From assembly GCF_900177295.1 (NCBI RefSeq), contig NZ_FWZX01000001.1, forward strand, positions 694,631-758,630: 64,000 nt of DNA, in the 5' to 3' direction. This stretch comes from Tistlia consotensis USBA 355. GTDB lineage: Bacteria; Pseudomonadota; Alphaproteobacteria; Kiloniellales; DSM-21159. A program made the position numbers and the translations under genes. Shown here one piece after another: positions 59,350 to 64,000 of this stretch (position 1 is its first letter; each line of letters opens with the position of its first letter). Under the pieces are notes generated by a model that worked only from the letters and a program-made list of their open reading frames with translations, had not been told where the DNA came from and did no database searches.

Positions 59350-61503
59350 CTAGTCGCGCGCCGCCAGATGCCCGGACGGGCCGGCCGCGGCCAGGGCCGA
59401 GAGCACCTGCTCGACGGTCAGCAGCTCGGGCAGCGGCTTGCCGTTGGGCGCCGCCGGGCCGTAGACGGCGTTGAAGGGGATGCCGTAGCGGCCGAAGCCG
59501 GCCAGGTAGCCGGCGATCGCCGGGTCGGGCCGGGTCCAGTCGCCGCGCAGGCGCACGATGCCCTTGCCGCCCAGCGCCGCCTGGACCTGCGGGTCGTCGA
59601 GCACCAGGGCCTTGTTGACCTGGCAGGTGATGCACCAGTCGGCCGTGACGTCGACGAAGACGACCTTGCCCTCGGCGACCAGGGCCGGGATCGCCGCGAC
59701 GTCGAGCGGCTGCCAGCCGGCCTCGTGGCTCGCGCCCGCCCGCCCGCCGGGCGTCGGCTGCGGCCAGGCGGCGACGACCAGCAGCAGCGCGACCAGGGCC
59801 GCGCCGCCGAGGGCCGCGGCCGGGCGCGGCAGGCGGCGGCGCAGGGCGATCAGCAGCGCGACGGCGCCGAGCAGCAGGGCGACGCCGGCGGTCGGCAGCC
59901 AGCCGAGCTGCACGGCCAGCACCGAGAGCAGCCAGGCAGCCGTGCCGACCAGCGCGAGGCCGAGCAGCCGGCGCAGGGTGATCATCCAGCGACCGGGCCG
60001 CGGCAGCCGGGTCGCCAGCCCGGGCGCCGCGGCGACCAGCAGGTAGGGCAAGGCGAGGCCGAGGCCGAGGGCCGTGAAGACGGCGAGGATCTCCGGCGCG
60101 CCGCGCGACAGCGCGAAGCCGACCGCGGTGCCCAGGAAGGGCGCCGAGCAGGGCGTCGCCAGCAGGGTCGCGAAGGCGCCGGTCAGGAAGTTGCCGGCCA
60201 GGCTGTGGCCGCCGGTGCCGCCCGGGCCGTGACCGATCGTCGCCACGCCGCCGAGCCAGCCGGGCAGCGGGATCTCGAAGAGGCCGAAGAGGTTGAGCGC
60301 GAACAGCACGACCAGCAGGGCCATCGCGGCGAGGAACAGCGGCTGCTGGAACTGGATGCCCCAGCCGACCGCCAGCCCCGCCGCCTTGACCGCGATCGCG
60401 GCGCCGGCGAGCAGCAGGAAGGACGCCAGGATGCCCGCGGCCGAGGCCAGGAAGGACAGCCGCACCGCCCCGGTCTCGCGGCCGCCGTGGCCGATCGCCG
60501 AGAGCAGCTTGATCGACAGCACCGGCAGCACGCAGGGCATCAGGTTGAGGATCAGGCCGCCGAGCAGCGCCAGCCCGAGAATCGCCGCGAGGCCGCCGAA
60601 GCCCGCCGCGCGCTCGCCCGCGGGCCCCTCCGGTGCCGCGGCCAGCGGCTGCAGGGTCGTCGCCTGTTCCAGGCCGCGGTTGCCGTCGACCAGGGTCAGG
60701 GTCGCCGGCGTGCCGGCGACCGGCCGCTCGCCCTGGGGCCCGAAGGTGACCGGTAGCGTCAGCGTGGCGCTGCGCTTGTCCGCCGCCAGCTTCACCGCGG
60801 GCGCGCCGAAGCGCAGGTCCGACCCGGTCTCGACCAGCAGGTCCGGCGCGAGGAGCGGGACTGCCGAGCGGACCTGGGCGACCAAAGTCGGCTTCGTCGC
60901 CGTGCCGCCGACCCCGGTCCGCTCCAGCGTCAGGCCGCTGTGGCCGCTGCCCTGCTCGGGCACGCGCGCCTCGAAGCGGTCGATCAGGAAGGCCTCGCGG
61001 GCAGGCCTGGCGGCGCCCGGCGGCAGGTCGAGCGTCAGCGTCGCGCTCTGCGGCACGCAGATCTCGGCGCAGACCAGGTAGTCGACCTTGGCCGTCAGCG
61101 CGAGCGGCCGGCCCGGGTCGGCGGCCTTGGCCGCGATCGGGAAGACGACCTCCTTCTCGTAGCCGAAGGTGTCCAGGCCGAACAGCGTGAAGCGGTGCGG
61201 CACCGGCCATTCGAAGCGGGTCGAGGCGAGGTTGCCCGAGCCCGACCAGTCGACGCTGACCGGGAAGCCGGCGTCGCCGGGCGAGCGCCAGTAGGTCTTC
61301 CAGCCGTCCTTGAGCTCGATCTGCAACCCGAGCTTCGGCTCGCCCGTTTCACCGATGGCGTCCGCGGCCGCGACCAGGCGCAGCCGGCCCTGGTCGTTGT
61401 CGACCCAGGGACCGGCGGCGGCGCGGGCCCCGGAGACGGCACAGGCGCTGCCGAGTGTCAGCGCGGCGAGAAGCAAGAACAGGCGGCGAAGCAGAACGGA
61501 CAT
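59350..61503 (-). CDS. DsbD/ScsB-like protein-disulfide reductase
   Basis: 717 residues. Signal peptide (LFLLLAALTLGSACAVSG), a periplasmic DsbD-alpha/ScsB-like N-domain with a Cys pair in VCAEICVPQ (about 144-148), a membrane core of about eight helices with the paired cysteines in LMPCVLPVL (about 322) and TPCSAPFLG (about 449), and a C-terminal thioredoxin-like domain with ADWCITCQ near 621. It should carry electrons from cytoplasmic thioredoxin to periplasmic thiols. The long N-domain with the ICVP motif favours the ScsB type, often linked to copper stress. Confidence 0.88.
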   Translation of the reverse strand: MSVLLRRLFLLLAALTLGSACAVSGARAAAGPWVDNDQGRLRLVAAADAIGETGEPKLGLQIELKDGWKTYWRSPGDAGFPVSVDWSGSGNLASTRFEWPVPHRFTLFGLDTFGYEKEVVFPIAAKAADPGRPLALTAKVDYLVCAEICVPQSATLTLDLPPGAARPAREAFLIDRFEARVPEQGSGHSGLTLERTGVGGTATKPTLVAQVRSAVPLLAPDLLVETGSDLRFGAPAVKLAADKRSATLTLPVTFGPQGERPVAGTPATLTLVDGNRGLEQATTLQPLAAAPEGPAGERAAGFGGLAAILGLALLGGLILNLMPCVLPVLSIKLLSAIGHGGRETGAVRLSFLASAAGILASFLLLAGAAIAVKAAGLAVGWGIQFQQPLFLAAMALLVVLFALNLFGLFEIPLPGWLGGVATIGHGPGGTGGHSLAGNFLTGAFATLLATPCSAPFLGTAVGFALSRGAPEILAVFTALGLGLALPYLLVAAAPGLATRLPRPGRWMITLRRLLGLALVGTAAWLLSVLAVQLGWLPTAGVALLLGAVALLIALRRRLPRPAAALGGAALVALLLVVAAWPQPTPGGRAGASHEAGWQPLDVAAIPALVAEGKVVFVDVTADWCITCQVNKALVLDDPQVQAALGGKGIVRLRGDWTRPDPAIAGYLAGFGRYGIPFNAVYGPAAPNGKPLPELLTVEQVLSALAAAGPSGHLAARD

Positions 61504-61550
61504 CCCTGGGCCTGGAGGAACGGTAACCTTTTTCTGAGGTCTGGCTGGCA

Positions 61551-61556
61551 TATAAT
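61551..61556 (+). promoter_or_regulatory. Candidate -10 element (TATAAT) upstream of yqgE
   Basis: A perfect TATAAT in the 126-nt divergent region between dsbD/scsB and yqgE, 73 nt before the yqgE ATG. A T-rich stretch (CCTTTTTC) lies at -35 distance but does not match the consensus well. Confidence 0.45.
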
Positions 61557-61629
61557 AGCTTCCAGGACACACGACATCGTCACGAAGTCGTGCGGCGATA
61601 CGTCCGCTGGCCGCAGCGGGGAACGAGCG

Positions 61630-62229
61630 ATGAGCAAGCAGCGAGCGTCCATGTTCGATCGTCTGAGCGAGGCCGAGGGCAACTTCCTGACCGGCAAGCT
61701 CCTGATCGCCATGCCGTCGATGCAGGACCCCTGGTTCGAGCGCTCGGTGGTCTACCTCTGTGCCCACAGCGAGGAGTGGGCCATGGGGCTGGTGCTGAAC
61801 CGCCTGGTCGAGAGCCTGAGCTTCCCCGACCTGCTGGAGCAGCTCGGCATCGAGTCGGCGACCGAACGGGCGATCCGGGTGCACTTCGGCGGCCCGGTCG
61901 AGACCGGGCGCGGCTTCGTGCTGCACTCGACCGAGTACCTCCAGGATTCGAGCCTGCAGATCGACGACGGCGTGGCCCTGACCGCGACGGTCGACATCCT
62001 GCGCGACATCGCCCACGACCGCGGCCCGCGCCGCCACCTGCTGGCGCTCGGCTACGCCGGCTGGGGACCGGGCCAGCTCGACCAGGAGATCCAGGCCAAC
62101 GGCTGGCTGATCGTCGATCCCGACGAGACCCTGCTGTTCGACTCGGACCTCGAGGGCAAGTGGCAGAAGGCGGTCGACAAGATCGGCCTCGACGTCGCCA
62201 AGCTGAGCGGCTTCGCCGGCCACGCCTGA
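61630..62229 (+). CDS. UPF0301/YqgE (AlgH) family protein
   Basis: 199 residues, with FLTGKLLIAMPSMQDPWFER, HSEEWAMGLVLNR, GGPVETGRGFVLHS, LGYAGWGPGQLDQEI and NGWLIVDPD, all typical of the YqgE family. The fold is known but the biochemical role is not; AlgH in Pseudomonas affects alginate regulation. Single gene, divergent from the disulfide reductase gene and convergent with the GNAT gene. Confidence 0.93.
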   Translation: MSKQRASMFDRLSEAEGNFLTGKLLIAMPSMQDPWFERSVVYLCAHSEEWAMGLVLNRLVESLSFPDLLEQLGIESATERAIRVHFGGPVETGRGFVLHSTEYLQDSSLQIDDGVALTATVDILRDIAHDRGPRRHLLALGYAGWGPGQLDQEIQANGWLIVDPDETLLFDSDLEGKWQKAVDKIGLDVAKLSGFAGHA

Positions 62230-62265
62230 GCCCCGCTGCGCCCCGGCCGCGGCCCCGCCCGCCGG

Positions 62266-62910
62266 TCAGTCGCGGCGTGCCTTCCAGTCCGCGTCGACCA
62301 GGCCGTAGAGCACGTGGTCCTGCCAGCGGCCGTCGATCATCAGGTAGCCGCGCGCCAGCCCCTCCTCGGTGAAGCCGAGCTTCTCCAGCAGCCCCCGGCT
62401 CGGCCGGTTCCCCGGCAGGCAGGCGGCCTCGACCCGGTGCAGGCCGAGCGGACCGAAGCTCCAGTCGAGCAGCTCGACCAGGGCCTCGTGCATGTAGCCC
62501 TGGCGCGCGTAGCGCCGGCCGATCCAGTAGCCCAGGCTGGCCGACTGCGAGACGCCGCGCCTGACGTTGGTCAGCGAGGCGCCGCCGACCAGCGCGTCCG
62601 CGCCTCTCGGCTCGCCCGGCCCGGCCGCCTCGGCGCGCCGGAAGATCAGGAAGGAGAAGCCGCTGCGCGCCTGCCGCTCGCGGGCGTACTGGCGGATGCG
62701 GCGGCGGAAGGCCGGCACGGTCAGGGCGTCGGCCGGCCAGGTCGGCTCCCAGGGCGTCAGGAAGCCGCGGCTCTCGCGCCGCAGCTCCGACCAGGCACGC
62801 CAGTCGTCGATCGTCGGCGGACGCAGATAGACGCGGGCGGCGTTCAGGCGAGGTCCGAGCGCCGCGGACCACAGGCGGGGCAGCCCGCGGACCAGCGGCC
62901 CGGACCTCAT
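62266..62910 (-). CDS. GNAT acetyltransferase, RimJ/RimL-like
   Basis: 214 residues of the GNAT superfamily, RimJ-type: RVYLRPPTIDDWRAW opens the fold, GYWIGRRYARQGYMHEAL is the acetyl-CoA-binding motif A, and RVEAACLPGNRPSRGLLEKLGF completes it. It may acetylate a ribosomal or other protein N-terminus; the substrate is unknown. Its ATG overlaps the stop of the M16 peptidase gene (ATGA), so the two are translated together. Confidence 0.9.
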   Translation of the reverse strand: MRSGPLVRGLPRLWSAALGPRLNAARVYLRPPTIDDWRAWSELRRESRGFLTPWEPTWPADALTVPAFRRRIRQYARERQARSGFSFLIFRRAEAAGPGEPRGADALVGGASLTNVRRGVSQSASLGYWIGRRYARQGYMHEALVELLDWSFGPLGLHRVEAACLPGNRPSRGLLEKLGFTEEGLARGYLMIDGRWQDHVLYGLVDADWKARRD

Positions 62911-64000
62911 GCCCCGGCGGCGGCCACCCTCGGCGCCGGGCCGCCCAGGCGCTCGAGCAGCCGATCGTAGCTCTCGACACCGGCGGCCGGCCCGAGCAGG
63001 GTCAGGCTCGGCGGGCTGGACAGCAGGCGGCCGACCAGACGGAGAATGTCGTCGGGGCCGACGGCCTCGATCTTCGCGACGACCTCTTCCGGCGGGATCG
63101 GCCGGCCGTGGGCCAGGATGTTGCCGCCCAGGGCCTCGGCGCGCGCGCTGGTCCGTTCGCGGCTCATCAGCACCGAGGCCTTGAGCTGCGCCTTGGCCCG
63201 CTGCAGCTCCGCCTCGCCGACCGGCGCACCCGCCACCTTGCCGAGCTCGTCGCAGAAGATCGGCAGCAGCTCGCCGGCCTCGGCCTCGCCGGTGCCGGCG
63301 TAGAGGCCGAACAGCCCGCTGTCGGACTGGCTCTGCAGGAACGAGAAGATCGAGTAGACGAGGCCGCGCTTCTCGCGCACCTCCTGGAACAGCCGCGAGG
63401 ACATGCCGCCGCCGAACAGGGTCGAGAAGACCTGGCCGGGGTAGTAGTCGGGATCCTCGATGCCGAAGCCCTCGAAGCCGAGCAGCAGGTGCAGCTGCTC
63501 CAGGTCGCGCTCGAAGCGCGCCTCGCCGCCGGCGTAGCGCGGCGGCGCCTGCTCGGCGACGCTCTCGCTGCGGTGCCCGCCGAAGGCCGCGGCCCCGAGC
63601 TCGACCAGGCGCTCGTGCTCCAGTCGTCCGGCGGCCGCCAGCACCATGCGGCGGGCGCCGTAGCGCGACTGCTGGTAGTCGAAGAGGGCCTGGCGCGGCA
63701 ACACGGCGACGATCTCCGGGCGGCCGAGCACCGGCCAGCCGATCGGCTGGTCCGGATAGGCGACCTCCTGGAAGTAGTCGAAGATGATGTCGTCGGGCGT
63801 GTCCTCGGCCTGGCCGATCTCCTGCAGCACCACGGCGCGCTCGCGCTTCAGCTCCTCCTCGTCGTAGGTCGAGCGCTGCAGGATGTCCGAGAGGATGTCG
63901 AGCGCGAGCGGCAGGTCGTCGGCCAGCACCTTGGCGTAGTAGGCCGTGGTCTCGCGCCCGGTGTAGGCATTGAGGTGGCCGCCGACCGCCTCGATCTCCT
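62907..64000 (-). CDS. M16-family zinc peptidase (mitochondrial processing peptidase-like), 5' end outside window
   Basis: At least 364 residues, open to the right edge. The visible frame starts in GGHLNAYTGRETTAYYAKV and continues with ERAVVLQEIGQAEDTPDD, which holds the downstream Glu ligand region, and SRLFQEVREKRGLVYSI of the C-terminal half. The HxxEH zinc motif should lie just outside the window. Such PqqL/MPP-like proteases are normally next to thrC in alphaproteobacteria. An in-frame GTG at 63929 is not the true start, since conserved sequence continues upstream. Confidence 0.9.
   Translation of the reverse strand, partial: EIEAVGGHLNAYTGRETTAYYAKVLADDLPLALDILSDILQRSTYDEEELKRERAVVLQEIGQAEDTPDDIIFDYFQEVAYPDQPIGWPVLGRPEIVAVLPRQALFDYQQSRYGARRMVLAAAGRLEHERLVELGAAAFGGHRSESVAEQAPPRYAGGEARFERDLEQLHLLLGFEGFGIEDPDYYPGQVFSTLFGGGMSSRLFQEVREKRGLVYSIFSFLQSQSDSGLFGLYAGTGEAEAGELLPIFCDELGKVAGAPVGEAELQRAKAQLKASVLMSRERTSARAEALGGNILAHGRPIPPEEVVAKIEAVGPDDILRLVGRLLSSPPSLTLLGPAAGVESYDRLLERLGGPAPRVAAAGA

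Overview
This is one continuous stretch of very GC-rich chromosome from an alphaproteobacterium, most likely of the Rhodospirillales/Kiloniellales kind. Signs of this are the alphaproteobacterial type addB-addA-trxA block, a DivL-type kinase (Tyr in place of His) beside ahcY, the glucosaminyl/cyclitol hopanoid genes hpnIJKL, a Pho-box-like site before ugpBAEC, and the ispH-thrB-rnhA-peroxiredoxin order. The exact genus cannot be read from the sequence alone. Most genes are housekeeping genes in tight operons with 4-nt ATGA/GTGA overlaps.

Layout. 1-4.1 kb: an unrecognised protein cut by the left edge, moeB, ahcY. 4.2-17.7 kb: divL, a convergent pair (Asp/Glu racemase family protein and thioredoxin-reductase-like ferredoxin-NADP reductase), then tsaE-amgK-murU-addB-addA-trxA (tRNA t6A modification, cell-wall sugar recycling, double-strand-break repair, thioredoxin). 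17.77-21.89 kb: a 4119-bp IS1595-family transposon with 23-bp imperfect terminal inverted repeats, an exact 8-bp target duplication and six passenger genes, inserted in the T-rich tail of the trxA terminator. 21.9-22.4 kb: a DUF559 nuclease-like gene framed by two inverted, foldable REP-like repeats. 22.4-27.6 kb: operon trpF-trpB-trpA-accD-folC, read leftward. 27.6-30.3 kb: a frameshifted membrane-protein gene, a second membrane protein and pyrF. 30.4-32.4 kb: a glycine-rich exported protein and a sarcosine-oxidase-like flavoenzyme. 32.6-37.8 kb: hpnI-hpnJ-hpnK-hpnL (hopanoid head-group tailoring) and a SCO1/SenC protein. 37.8-39.7 kb: two divergent EamA exporters. 39.8-44.2 kb: ugpBAEC glycerol-3-phosphate importer. 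44.3-46.1 kb: an Ada-like regulator/methyltransferase without the usual N-terminal domain, and a DUF1062 protein. 46.1-46.6 kb: gene-free region with a REP-like hairpin doublet. 46.6-51.4 kb: gcvT-gcvH-gcvP behind a tandem glycine riboswitch. 51.6-64 kb: recQ, a lipoprotein, ispH, thrB, rnhA, an AsmA/DUF945-like envelope protein, a peroxiredoxin, a DsbD/ScsB-like thiol reductase, yqgE, a GNAT acetyltransferase and an M16 peptidase cut by the right edge.

The non-routine parts are the IS1595 transposon and its AT-richer cargo (notably a DUF6471 gene overlapping a two-TM protein gene), the repeat-framed DUF559 gene, an apparent CTG start codon for hpnK, the Tyr-for-His DivL kinase, and an Ada protein with an Arg/Pro/Ala-rich repeat in place of its methylphosphotriester domain. 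Family calls rest on motifs read by eye; no database search was possible.
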